Of a stretch of DNA of 64,000 nt, positions 8,221 to 16,061 are shown in pieces (positions within the stretch are counted from its first letter, which is position 1; every line of letters starts with the position of its first letter). This DNA comes from Streptomyces narbonensis. Lineage in GTDB: Bacteria > Actinomycetota > Actinomycetes > Streptomycetales > Streptomycetaceae. The DNA is taken from the NCBI RefSeq assembly GCF_014649015.1, contig NZ_BMSF01000015.1, forward strand, positions 71,175 through 135,174. Direction: 5' to 3'. A program made the position numbers and the translations under genes. Under the pieces are notes generated by a model, which saw only the letters and a list, made by a program, of their open reading frames with translations, was not told where the DNA came from and ran no database searches.

Positions 8221-8291
8221 CCCGGGCCTTCCGGCCCGGGACCGAGGACGCGTCCGCCCGTGGGCGGGTCCCCCTCCGCCGCGCGGCGGAG
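8221..8291 (-). terminator. Cluster of perfect hairpins after the ABC permease gene
   Basis: In the 175-base gap between the permease stop (8394) and the next minus-strand gene there are two perfect inverted repeats. One is CCCGGGCC-TTCC-GGCCCGGG (8221-8240); the other is an 18-bp palindrome CTCCGCCGCGCGGCGGAG (8274-8291). They may terminate the upstream transcript or serve as an operator for the small membrane protein. No U-run is present. Confidence 0.45.
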
Positions 8292-8393
8292 CCGGGAACA
8301 TCCCGAGGGTGGCCGGGCAGGCCACGGGCGGTGCCTGTCGTGCGCCGCTCCGGTGCCGCCGGTCCCGGCCGGGCGGCTCCGGCCCGTCGGGGG

Positions 8394-9545
8394 TCAGCCC
8401 GTCAGGGGGAGGGCCGCCAGTTCCGCCACGATCCAGGTGAGCGGCAGGAAGACGGCGAGGAGCGCGCCCGCCCGCATCAGGGCGGCCGTCCGCAGGACCG
8501 TGGGCGGGGCGCCGAGGCGCAGGAGCGCCTCGGTGGTGTGCGCGCGGCACTGCTTGGACTCCAGTGCCGCCGTGAGGAGCGTCGCCGTCGTGCAGGCCAT
8601 GACCAGGGCGGCGCCGAGCCCGGTGAGCGGTCCGAAGGCGGCCGGACCCGAGTCGGAGGCGTACAGCGCGGCCGCCGCGAGTGTCCCGGAGAGGACGGCG
8701 GAGACGACCCCGAGCGGGCGGCCGATACGGCGGGACTCGTCCATCAGGACGCGGCCCGCGAGCAGCCGGGTGGCGCCCGGCCGGACGGCCTGGAGGAGCC
8801 GGCCGCAGCCGTACGTGAGTCCCGGGCCCGCGAGGGCGAGGCCGAAGGCGGTGAGGACCCAGCCGGCGAGGACGCCCGCGGGGTTGCCGTCGAAGCGACC
8901 GGGCAGCGGGAGGCCGTCCCCCGGACCGCTGCGGCCGGCGTACGTCTCGATGGCCAGGCCGACGGCGACCAGGGCGACACCCCAGGGCAGACCGGACGGC
9001 ACCGGCTTCTCGACGCCCTCCGGCTCGGCGGGAGCGGAGCGCGGGCGCAGCGCGAGGCCCGCCGCCGTGGCGGCGACGACCGGCAGGATCGCCAGCAGGG
9101 TGAGGGCGGCGGCCAGTGGCAGCGGCTGGTCGGCGGCGAGCAGCTCGGCCGCGGCCCCGTCGAAGGGCAGGCCCGTGATGTCGCCGCGCAGGTGCAGGTA
9201 GAACAGGAGCGCGACCATCGAGCCGAGCGTGCAGGCGACCGCCGTCGACGCCGCCGCGACGGCGGTGAGCCGGACCGGGCCGAGGCCGACCGCCGAGAGT
9301 CCGGGGCGCGGCCGGGTGCTGGGGTCGGTGCGGGCCACGGCCACGGCGAACTGGACCGTGGCGGCGAGCGGCAGGACGCACCACAGCAGGCGCAGGACCG
9401 AGGCCGAGGACTGGGCAGGGTGCCCGACGGCGTATCCGAGGGTGCAGAGCAGCAGGAAACCCACCCCCGCGGCCGCGGCGGCGACGAGGAGCCGCCGCGT
9501 CAGGACGAGGGGGTGGGTCCCGCGGGCTAGACGGAGAGCGAGCAC
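8394..9545 (-). CDS. ABC transporter permease (FtsX-like)
   Basis: Predicted membrane subunit of a small export-type ABC system. The 383-residue product starts MLALRLARGTHPLVLTRRLL. It has about eight to ten hydrophobic segments separated by Pro/Arg-rich loops, with the last segment LAVFLPLTWIVAELAAL near the C terminus. The GTG start at 9545 overlaps the end of the ATPase gene by 19 bases, so the two are co-translated. It resembles MacB/FtsX-type permeases in the pairing of one ATPase with one permease, but no substrate can be assigned. It may be involved in antibiotic or lipoprotein handling; that is only a guess from the family. Confidence 0.75.
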   Translation of the reverse strand: MLALRLARGTHPLVLTRRLLVAAAAAGVGFLLLCTLGYAVGHPAQSSASVLRLLWCVLPLAATVQFAVAVARTDPSTRPRPGLSAVGLGPVRLTAVAAASTAVACTLGSMVALLFYLHLRGDITGLPFDGAAAELLAADQPLPLAAALTLLAILPVVAATAAGLALRPRSAPAEPEGVEKPVPSGLPWGVALVAVGLAIETYAGRSGPGDGLPLPGRFDGNPAGVLAGWVLTAFGLALAGPGLTYGCGRLLQAVRPGATRLLAGRVLMDESRRIGRPLGVVSAVLSGTLAAAALYASDSGPAAFGPLTGLGAALVMACTTATLLTAALESKQCRAHTTEALLRLGAPPTVLRTAALMRAGALLAVFLPLTWIVAELAALPLTG

Positions 9546-10255
9546 GCGGTGACGCCCTCCGCCCCTGAAGCCGGGGGGACGGTGCCGACCCGGCGTCCGT
9601 CGAGGAGGGCGACCGTGCGGTCGGCGAGCGCCGCCACCTCGCCGTCGAGGGTGGCGAGGAGCACCGTGATGCCGTGCGAGCGGGCCGCGGCGGTCAGGGT
9701 GCGCAGCACCTGCGCCCCGTCGGCCCGGTGCAGCGTGGCGGTGGGCTCGTCGGCGAAGAGCACCGACGGGGTGGTGACGAGGGCGCGGGCGATCGCGATC
9801 CGCTGGCGCTGGGAGTGGGTGAGCGCGTGCGGGCGCTTGCGGGCGCAGACGCCGATGTCGAGGCGCTCCAGCCATTCGGCGGCGGCGGTCTTCGCGGCCC
9901 GGTGGGAGGCGCCGCGGAGCAGCAGGGGCAGGGCGACGTTCTCCCAGCCGGTGAGTTCGGGGACGAGGCCCGGCTCGGGGGCGATCCAGCCGAAGCGGTC
10001 ACGGAGGAGCCGTTCGCGCTGGGCCTGGCCGAGGGTGTGGACGGGGCTGCTGTTGAACCAGACCTCGCCCTGCTGGGCGACGAGCTGCCCGGACAGGCAG
10101 CGCATGAGGGTGGTCTTGCCGCTGCCGCGCGGGCCGACGAGGGCGAGGATCTCGCCCTCGCGGACGCCGAGGGAGACGCCGCTGAGGGCGTCCGAACCGC
10201 CCAGGGCGCAGTGCAGGGAACGCGCCCAGAGCACGTCGTTGTCCGGTGGGGCCAT
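9527..10255 (-). CDS. ABC transporter ATP-binding protein with unusual signature motif
   Basis: Nucleotide-binding subunit for the adjacent permease. The 242-residue product has Walker A GPRGSGKTT (about residue 39), a Q-loop region DRFGWIAPEPGL and Walker B PSVLFADEP. The family LSGGQ signature is replaced by LTHSQ (in HALTHSQRQRIAIARAL), losing both glycines that contact ATP in the dimer. The switch region reads LLATLDGE, with no clear H-loop histidine. The ATG at 10255 has GAGGTG about 6 bases upstream; longer starts upstream are less likely. Overall it looks like a LolD/MacB-type ATPase with eroded catalytic motifs, so full activity is uncertain. Confidence 0.78.
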   Translation of the reverse strand: MAPPDNDVLWARSLHCALGGSDALSGVSLGVREGEILALVGPRGSGKTTLMRCLSGQLVAQQGEVWFNSSPVHTLGQAQRERLLRDRFGWIAPEPGLVPELTGWENVALPLLLRGASHRAAKTAAAEWLERLDIGVCARKRPHALTHSQRQRIAIARALVTTPSVLFADEPTATLHRADGAQVLRTLTAAARSHGITVLLATLDGEVAALADRTVALLDGRRVGTVPPASGAEGVTACSLSV

Positions 10256-10298
10256 CGCGTACACCTCGATGTCGGATCTGATGTGTATTCCCCCGTGT

Positions 10299-10314
10299 CC
10301 CCCGTACGGGGGAA
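10299..10314. promoter_or_regulatory. 16-bp perfect palindrome upstream of the ABC ATPase
   Basis: TCCCCCGTACGGGGGA is self-complementary and lies 44 bases before the ATPase start. A dyad this compact in a leader or promoter is typical of a dimeric repressor operator; it could also form a small hairpin. A partial repeat CCCCCGTG precedes it. Confidence 0.4.
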
Positions 10315-10380
10315 CGAGGAGACGGGCCTGTGGGTCACTCGGCACCGTAAGGATTCAGATCCGCTTGTACGGACAGCACG

Positions 10381-10452
10381 CGGCCCGGGCCGCCGCCATC
10401 CACTCGGATGGCGGCATGCCCGGGCCGTTGTCACGCCGTGAGGGCGGCGTGA
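10381..10452 (-). terminator. Two stacked hairpins after the aminotransferase gene
   Basis: A long stem pairs CGGCCCGGGC (10381-10390) with GCCCGGGCCG (10418-10427), with a second arm CCGCCATC/GATGGCGG inside. Next to it TCACGCCG (10431-10438) pairs with CGGCGTGA (10445-10452). They sit between the aminotransferase stop and the ABC gene promoter on the minus strand, so they most likely end the aminotransferase transcript. Confidence 0.7.
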
Positions 10453-10489
10453 TGCCTGGGGGACCTGTGCTGCTCGGTCCAGGCCGCTG

Positions 10490-11869
10490 CTACAGCTTGG
10501 TCCACGCCTCGGTCAGCACCGACCGCAGGATGCCCTCGATCTCGTCGAAGGTGCCCTGGTCGGCGATGAGCGGCGGGGCCAGCTGGATGACCGGGTCGCC
10601 ACGGTCGTCGGCCCGGCAGTACAGGCCGTTCTCGAAGAGCGCCTTGGAGAGGAAGCCGTACAGGACGCGCTCGGTCTCCTCGTCGGTGAAGGACTCCTTG
10701 GTGACCTTGTCCTTGACGAGCTCGATGCCGTAGAAGAAGCCGTTGCCGCGGACGTCGCCGACGATCGGGAGGTCGTGCAGCTTCTTCAGGGTGTCGAAGA
10801 AGTTGCCCTCCTGGTCCAGCACGTGCTGGTTCAGGCCTTCCTTGTCGAAGATGTCGAGGTTGGCGATCGCGACCGCCGACGACACCGGGTGGCCACCGAA
10901 GGTGTAGCCGTGGAGGAAGGTGTTGTCGCCCTTGTAGAACGGCTCCGCGATGCGGTCCGAGACGATGCAGGCGCCGATCGGGGAGTAGCCCGAGGTCATG
11001 CCCTTGGCGCAGGTGATCATGTCCGGCACGTAGCCGAACTTGTCACAGGCGAACATCGTGCCGAGGCGGCCGAAGGCGCAGATCGTCTCGTCGGAGACGA
11101 GGAGCACGTCGTACTGGTCGCAGATCTCGCGGACGCGCTGGAAGTAGCCGGGCGGCGGCGGGAAGCAGCCGCCGGCGTTCTGCACCGGCTCCAGGAAGAC
11201 GGCCGCGACGGTCTCGGGGCCCTCGAAGAGGATCTGCTGCTCGATCTGGTCGGCGGCCCAGCGACCGAAGGCCTCCGGGTCGTCGCCGTGGATCGGGGCG
11301 CGGTAGATGTTGGTGTTCGGCACCTTGTGCGCGCCGGGGACCAGCGGCTCGAAGGGGGCCTTCAGGGCGGGGAGACCCGTGATGGACAGGGCGCCCTGGG
11401 GGGTGCCGTGATAGGCGACCGCACGCGAGATGACCTTGTACTTGGTGTGCTTGCCCTGCAGCTTGAAGTACTGCTTGGCGAGCTTCCACGCGGTCTCGAC
11501 GGCCTCGCCGCCACCGGTGGTGAAGAAGACCTTGTTCAGGTCGCCCGGGGCGTAGTCGGCCAGACGCTCGGCGAGCTCCACGGCCTTGGGGTGCGCGTAC
11601 GACCACACGGGGAAGAACGCGAGCTCCTGGGCCTGCTTGTACGCGACCTCGGCGAGTTCGTGGCGGCCGTGTCCGGCGTTGACGACGAACAGACCCGCGA
11701 GACCGTCGAGGTAGCGCTTGCCCTTGTCGTCGAAGATGTAGGTGCCCTCACCACGCACGATGGTGGGAACGGGCGAGTTCTCGTACGACGACATGCGGGT
11801 GAAGTGCATCCACAGGTGGTCGTAGGCGGTCTTGGAGAGGTCCTTGCTCACGGCTATCGGGTTCCCCAC
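10490..11869 (-). CDS. Class III aminotransferase, probably putrescine/diamine--pyruvate
   Basis: PLP-dependent transaminase likely to convert putrescine or a related diamine to an aminoaldehyde. The product has 459 residues from GTG 11869. Family marks are TTGGGEAVETAWKLAKQYF (phosphate binding), AVAYHGTPQGALSITG, the SDETICAFGRLG segment with the ring-binding Asp, and the Schiff-base Lys in ITCAKGMTSGYSP. It resembles SpuC-type putrescine-pyruvate aminotransferases. GTG 11869 overlaps the lrp stop by 16 bases; a second GTG at 11851, just after that stop, gives MSKDLSKTAYDHLW and is also possible. Neighbours (Lrp regulator, aminobutyraldehyde dehydrogenase, PotD) support diamine catabolism. 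Omega-amino acid substrates remain possible. Confidence 0.85.
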   Translation of the reverse strand: MGNPIAVSKDLSKTAYDHLWMHFTRMSSYENSPVPTIVRGEGTYIFDDKGKRYLDGLAGLFVVNAGHGRHELAEVAYKQAQELAFFPVWSYAHPKAVELAERLADYAPGDLNKVFFTTGGGEAVETAWKLAKQYFKLQGKHTKYKVISRAVAYHGTPQGALSITGLPALKAPFEPLVPGAHKVPNTNIYRAPIHGDDPEAFGRWAADQIEQQILFEGPETVAAVFLEPVQNAGGCFPPPPGYFQRVREICDQYDVLLVSDETICAFGRLGTMFACDKFGYVPDMITCAKGMTSGYSPIGACIVSDRIAEPFYKGDNTFLHGYTFGGHPVSSAVAIANLDIFDKEGLNQHVLDQEGNFFDTLKKLHDLPIVGDVRGNGFFYGIELVKDKVTKESFTDEETERVLYGFLSKALFENGLYCRADDRGDPVIQLAPPLIADQGTFDEIEGILRSVLTEAWTKL

Positions 11870-12360
11870 ATATAGGTCTGCTTCTTGAGCTTGAGGTAGA
11901 CGAAGCTCTCGGTGGAGCGCACGCCGGGGAGGGTGCGGATGCGCTTGTTGATCACATCCAGCAGGTGGTCGTCGTCCTCGCAGACGATTTCCACCATCAG
12001 GTCGAAGGAGCCCGCGGTCATCACCACGTACTCGCATTCGGCCATGGCCGTCAGCGCCTCCGCAACCGGATCGAGGTCACCCTCGACGTTGATACCGACC
12101 ATCGCCTGGCGCCGGAATCCCACGGTGAGCGGGTCGGTGACGGCGACGATCTGCATGACGCCCTGGTCGAGCAGCTTCTGCACGCGTTGGCGCACCGCGG
12201 CTTCGGAGAGGCCGACGGCCTTGCCTATCGCCGCGTAAGGACGGCGGCCGTCCTGCTGGAGCTGTTCGATGATTGCCAGGGAGACGGCATCGATCGTCGG
12301 GGACGAACCGGTTCCGGTTCTGGAGTCTGTGCTTCGACTGGCCACGACTTCACTGTGCAC
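11854..12360 (-). CDS. Lrp/AsnC family transcriptional regulator
   Basis: DNA-binding regulator that responds to amino acids or amines. The 168-residue protein has an N-terminal winged helix (IIEQLQQDGRRPYAAIGKAV then GLSEAAVRQRVQKLLDQGVM, about residues 30-70). A C-terminal RAM ligand-binding domain follows (VVMTAGSFDLMVEIVCEDDD, RTLPGVRSTESFVYLKLKKQ). It overlaps the aminotransferase gene at its end and is divergent from the aldehyde dehydrogenase at 12551, so it probably controls both sides of this putrescine module. The start chosen is GTG 12360; an in-frame GTG five codons later (VVASRS) is an alternative. The intergenic promoter region is 190 bases. Confidence 0.9.
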   Translation of the reverse strand: MHSEVVASRSTDSRTGTGSSPTIDAVSLAIIEQLQQDGRRPYAAIGKAVGLSEAAVRQRVQKLLDQGVMQIVAVTDPLTVGFRRQAMVGINVEGDLDPVAEALTAMAECEYVVMTAGSFDLMVEIVCEDDDHLLDVINKRIRTLPGVRSTESFVYLKLKKQTYMWGTR

Positions 12361-12453
12361 CGAGATGGTCAGTCATGCAAGCCCGGAGTGATGAAATCCG
12401 TTGTGAGCGGCTCTGAATCTCACCGAATCCGAAGTTGGGGAGGGTCGGGGCTG

Positions 12454-12481
12454 TTGAAAGCGTCTGTCGAGCGACTAGGCT
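12454..12481 (+). promoter_or_regulatory. Candidate HrdB-type promoter for the aldehyde dehydrogenase
   Basis: TTGAAA (12454-12459) and TAGGCT (12476-12481) are 16 bases apart, a reasonable match to the vegetative Streptomyces consensus. The pair lies about 70 bases before the GTG start at 12551 and inside the divergent region with the Lrp gene. It was assigned by pattern only. Confidence 0.5.
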
Positions 12482-12550
12482 GAGGTGTCTCGCCCATCGG
12501 GACACCGCACAAGGACGTGCGAAGACAGAACGTGACAGGAGGGGTGGCAA

Positions 12551-13987
12551 GTGACCACCGAGCTGCGCCGGCTGCGTAACTACATCAACGGGGAGTTCCG
12601 CGACGCGGCCGACGGCCGCACCATCGAGGTGGTCAACCCGGCCACCGGCGAGGTGTACGCCACCTCCCCGCTCTCGGGCCAGGCCGACGTCGACGCCGCC
12701 ATGGAGGCCGCCGCGGCCGCCTTCCCCGCCTGGCGCGACAGCACCCCGGCCGAGCGCCAGAAGGTACTCCTCAAGATCGCCGACGCCTTCGAGGAGCGCG
12801 CCGAGGACCTCATCGCCGCCGAGGTGCTGAACACCGGCAAGCCGACCGCCCTCGTCGGGAGCGAGGAGGTTCCGCCGATGGTGGACCAGATCCGCTTCTT
12901 CGCCGGCGCCGCCCGCATGCTGGAGGGCCGCTCGGCCGGCGAGTACATGGAGGGCATGACCTCCATCATCCGCCGCGAGCCCGTGGGCGTCTGTGCCCAG
13001 GTCGCGCCGTGGAACTACCCGATGATGATGGCCGTGTGGAAGTTCGCCCCGGCCCTCGCCGCGGGCAACACCGTCGTCCTCAAGCCCTCGGACACGACCC
13101 CCGCGTCGACCGTCCTGATGGCCGAGATCATCGGGCAGATCGTCCCCAAGGGCGTCTTCAACGTCATCTGCGGTGACCGCGAGACGGGCAAGGCCATGGT
13201 CGAGCACCCGACCCCGGCGATGGCCTCCATCACCGGCTCGGTCCGCGCCGGCATGCAGGTCGCCGAGTCGGCGGCCAAGGACGTCAAGCGCGTCCACCTG
13301 GAGCTGGGCGGCAAGGCCCCGGTCGTCGTCTTCGAGGACACCGACATCGAGGCGGCCGTCGGCGACATCTCCGTCGCGGGCTTCTTCAACGCCGGCCAGG
13401 ACTGCACCGCCGCCACCCGCGTCCTCGTCCACGAGGCCATCCACGACGAGTTCGTCGCCGCCCTCGCCAAGGCCGCCGCCGAGACGAAGACCGGCCAGCC
13501 GGACGACGAGGACGTGCTCTACGGCCCGCTCAACAACGCCAACCAGCTGAAGCAGGTCACCGGCTTCATCGAGCGCCTCCCCGCGCACGCCAAGGTCGAG
13601 GCCGGCGGTCACCGTGTCGGCGACAAGGGCTACTTCTACGCCCCGACCGTCGTCTCCGGCCTCAGGCAGGACGACGAGATCGTCCAGAACGAGGTCTTCG
13701 GCCCGGTCATCACCGTCCAGTCCTTCACGGACGAGGCCCAGGCCCTGGAGTTCGCCAACGGCGTCGAGTACGCCCTCGCCTCCTCCGTCTGGACCAAGGA
13801 CCACGCGCGCGCGATGCGCATGTCCAAGGCCCTCGACTTCGGCTGCGTGTGGATCAACACCCACATCCCGCTCGTCGCCGAGATGCCCCACGGCGGCTAC
13901 AAGAAGTCCGGCTACGGCAAGGACCTCTCCGCCTACGGCTTCGAGGACTACACGCGCATCAAGCACGTGATGACCTCCCTGGGCTGA
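12551..13987 (+). CDS. Gamma-aminobutyraldehyde dehydrogenase (first copy)
   Basis: NAD(P)-dependent oxidation of 4-aminobutyraldehyde, from putrescine, to GABA. The 478-residue ALDH has APWNYPMMM, the cofactor loop GSVRAGMQVAE, general base Glu251 in HLELGGK and catalytic Cys285 in NAGQDCTAA. The 34-residue Glu-Cys spacing is normal. The GQDC form and the end MPHGGYKKSGYGKDLSAYGF match the PatD/YdcW branch of aminobutyraldehyde dehydrogenases. GTG start with AGGAGGGG about 9 bases upstream. It is divergent from lrp and followed by a strong hairpin and an orphan PotD. A paralogue lies at 23514 with the complete transporter operon. Betaine aldehyde dehydrogenase activity is the main alternative. 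Confidence 0.9.
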   Translation: MTTELRRLRNYINGEFRDAADGRTIEVVNPATGEVYATSPLSGQADVDAAMEAAAAAFPAWRDSTPAERQKVLLKIADAFEERAEDLIAAEVLNTGKPTALVGSEEVPPMVDQIRFFAGAARMLEGRSAGEYMEGMTSIIRREPVGVCAQVAPWNYPMMMAVWKFAPALAAGNTVVLKPSDTTPASTVLMAEIIGQIVPKGVFNVICGDRETGKAMVEHPTPAMASITGSVRAGMQVAESAAKDVKRVHLELGGKAPVVVFEDTDIEAAVGDISVAGFFNAGQDCTAATRVLVHEAIHDEFVAALAKAAAETKTGQPDDEDVLYGPLNNANQLKQVTGFIERLPAHAKVEAGGHRVGDKGYFYAPTVVSGLRQDDEIVQNEVFGPVITVQSFTDEAQALEFANGVEYALASSVWTKDHARAMRMSKALDFGCVWINTHIPLVAEMPHGGYKKSGYGKDLSAYGFEDYTRIKHVMTSLG

Positions 13988-14050
13988 TGCCCCCGGGGGC
14001 CCACCCGGAGACCCTCCGGGTCCCTCCGGGCGGATCCCCACCGGCGCCAC

Positions 14051-14097
14051 GCACGCGGCCCCGGCATCCTGGTCGACAGGGTGTCGGGGCCGCGTGC
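14051..14097 (+). terminator. Strong hairpin terminator after aldehyde dehydrogenase
   Basis: A perfect 13-bp stem joins GCACGCGGCCCCG (14051-14063) with CGGGGCCGCGTGC (14085-14097) around a 21-base loop. It stands between the aldehyde dehydrogenase stop and the PotD-like start, suggesting that the two genes are at least partly separate transcripts. Confidence 0.75.
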
Positions 14098-14154
14098 CGT
14101 CGCTCGACGGAGCGTCCATTGCCGCAGGTGGCCAGGGGTCGGGATGCTGTCCCG

Positions 14155-15342
14155 GTGAGAGCGATAGCCAGGAACACCTTGTCCCGCCGGTCCCTGCTGC
14201 GCGGCATCGGCGGTGTCGGAGCGGCCGCGGCGCTCGCCGGGTGTGGCGTCCCCGCCGCCTTCGTCGACGAGCGGGACCGGGCCGGCCGCGACCTGTCCGC
14301 GCGCGACCGGACGCTCGACTTCGCCAACTGGCCGCTCTACATCGACACCGACGACGACGACACGTCCAAGCGGCCGACGCTGAACGCCTTCCGCGAGCGC
14401 ACCGGGATCTCCGTCCGCTACACGGAGGAGATCAACGACAACGACGAGTTCTTCGGCAAGATCGGCCCGTCCCTGATGAACCACCAGGAGACCGGCCGCG
14501 ACCTGATCGTCGTCAGCGACTGGATGGCCGCCCGCTTCGTCCGCCTCGGCTGGGTCCAGGAGATGGACCGCGCCGGCCAGCCGAACGTCGCGAAGCACCT
14601 CAACCCGCAGCTGCTCTCCCCCGCCTTCGACGCGGGCCGGCTGCACAGCGTGCCCTGGCAGTCCGGGATCACCGGCATCGCGTACAACCGCAGGAAGCTC
14701 GGCCGCGAACTGCGCTCCACGAAGGAGCTGTGGGCCGACGACCTGCGCGGCAAGGTCACCCTGCTGTCCGGGCTCGACGAGTCCATGTCCCTGCTCCTCC
14801 AGGGCAACGGCGTCGACGTGACCCGGTGGACGGCCGACGACTTCCACGCCCTGTGCGAGCAGGTCGAGGGCCTCGTCCGGAAGAAGCACATCCGCCGCTT
14901 CACCGGCAACGACTACATCAAGGACCTGTCCACCGGAGACGTGCTCGCCTGTCAGGCGTACTCCGGCGACGTCATCCAGCTCCAGGCCGACAACCCGGAC
15001 ATCGAGTTCGTCGTCCCCGAGGAGGGCGGCGAGCTCTGGGCCGAGTCCCTCATGATCCCCAACAAGGCCCGGCACAAGACCAACGCCGAGAAGCTGATCG
15101 ACTACTACTACGAGCCCGAGGTCGCCGCCGAACTGGCCGCCTGGGTCAACTACGTCTGCCCGGTGCCGGCCGCGCAGGCCGTCCTGGCGGACTCCGGCGA
15201 CGAGGAGCTGGTCGCCCTCGCCGAGGACCCGCTGATCTTCCCGGACGCCGACATGCGCGGCCGGCTCGCCATCGCCCGCGACATCCGTGCCGACGAGCGC
15301 CAGGGGTTCGCGAAGAGGTGGAACGCGATCGTCGGGCTGTGA
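14155..15342 (+). CDS. PotD-like spermidine/putrescine-binding lipoprotein without its own permeases
   Basis: Predicted extracellular polyamine-binding lipoprotein of 395 residues. The N terminus combines a twin-arginine motif (SRRSLLRG) with a lipobox (LAGC), so export by the Tat route followed by lipidation is expected. The mature part is PotD-type: LDFANWPLYIDTD, TEEINDNDEFFGKI, RRFTGNDYIKDLSTGDVLAC, GDVIQLQADNPDIEFV, NAEKLIDYYYEPEVAAELA. The GTG at 14155 gives a signal peptide of standard length. It is clearly paralogous to the PotD at 25079, but no potA, potB or potC follows here. It may feed the distant transporter or sense polyamines. Confidence 0.88.
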   Translation: MRAIARNTLSRRSLLRGIGGVGAAAALAGCGVPAAFVDERDRAGRDLSARDRTLDFANWPLYIDTDDDDTSKRPTLNAFRERTGISVRYTEEINDNDEFFGKIGPSLMNHQETGRDLIVVSDWMAARFVRLGWVQEMDRAGQPNVAKHLNPQLLSPAFDAGRLHSVPWQSGITGIAYNRRKLGRELRSTKELWADDLRGKVTLLSGLDESMSLLLQGNGVDVTRWTADDFHALCEQVEGLVRKKHIRRFTGNDYIKDLSTGDVLACQAYSGDVIQLQADNPDIEFVVPEEGGELWAESLMIPNKARHKTNAEKLIDYYYEPEVAAELAAWVNYVCPVPAAQAVLADSGDEELVALAEDPLIFPDADMRGRLAIARDIRADERQGFAKRWNAIVGL

Positions 15343-15356
15343 GGGCGGAGACCCGG

Positions 15357-15482
15357 CGTGCGGGTCCGCGAGGGTGGCCTGCTCGCGTCGTGCGGGTCCG
15401 CGAGGGTGGCCTGCTCGCGTCGTGCGGCCCGCGCGGGGAACCTGCCCCCGTCGTGCGGTCCGTGAGGAGAACCGACCCCCGT
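15357..15482 (+). repeat. Tandem repeat, about 31-32 bp x 4
   Basis: Copies 1 and 2 (15357-15388, 15389-15420) are identical 32-mers beginning CGTGCGGGTCCGCGAGGGTG. Copies 3 and 4 (15421-15451, 15452-15482) are diverged 31-mers beginning CGTGCGG. The array fills the gap after the PotD-like gene. Confidence 0.85.
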
Positions 15483-15485
15483 TTT

Positions 15486-15497
15486 TGAACACGTTCA
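15486..15497. promoter_or_regulatory. TGAAC-N2-GTTCA dyad before the membrane protein gene
   Basis: TGAACACGTTCA has perfect 5-base arms and lies 21 bases before the ATG at 15519. It resembles a small TetR- or LexA-like operator half-site arrangement, but no regulator can be named. Confidence 0.35.
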
Positions 15498-15518
15498 TGA
15501 TGGGCGTACGCTGCCGTC

Positions 15519-16061
15519 ATGAGCGACTCGAACGGGCCGAGAGCCCTTCTCACGCGCATCCGCCGCTGGCTGGTCCTCTTCGTGGTCTGCCTGGTCCTGA
15601 GCGGAGTCACCGCCTTCCCGCTCGTCACCGAACTCCGCCTGCTGGACGAGGCCCTGGCATCCTGGGCGGCCCCCGTGGCCGAACTGTTCCCCGGGCTCGC
15701 CGAGTGGATCACCCGGGTGCGGGGCGGTCTTGAGGCCACCGACGCGCAGGCGCCGTACGTGCTCTACGGAACCGACTGGCTGGCCTTCGCGCACCTCGTC
15801 ATCGCGGTCGCCTTCTACGGCGTCCACCGCGATCCCGTCCGCAACATCTGGGTCGTCGAGTTCGGGATGATCGCCTGCGTCGGCATCATCCCGCTCGCCC
15901 TGATCTGCGGGCCGATCCGCGGCATCCCCTTCTGGTGGTCGGTCATCGACATGTCCTTCGGCGTCTTCGGGATCCTGCCGCTGCTCGTCGTACGCCGGCT
16001 GATCAAGCGCCTGGAGGCCGCGACGGCCCCCGCCCGCGCGGTGGTGCCGTCCCTCCCGTGA
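15519..16061 (+). CDS. Conserved four-helix membrane protein, function unknown
   Basis: The 180-residue product starts MSDSNGPRALLTRIRRW and has four likely membrane segments: WLVLFVVCLVLSGVTAFPLV, DWLAFAHLVIAVAFYGV, EFGMIACVGIIPLALICG and a WWSVIDMSFGVFGILPLLVV segment. It ends in a short basic tail (RRLIKRLEAA). A conserved-looking soluble loop (PGLAEWITRVRGGLEATDAQ) lies between helices 1 and 2. I do not recognise a named family. The stop TGA (16059-16061) directly abuts the stop of the convergent gene, leaving no terminator space between them. The gene may be controlled by the dyad at 15486. Confidence 0.8.
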   Translation: MSDSNGPRALLTRIRRWLVLFVVCLVLSGVTAFPLVTELRLLDEALASWAAPVAELFPGLAEWITRVRGGLEATDAQAPYVLYGTDWLAFAHLVIAVAFYGVHRDPVRNIWVVEFGMIACVGIIPLALICGPIRGIPFWWSVIDMSFGVFGILPLLVVRRLIKRLEAATAPARAVVPSLP

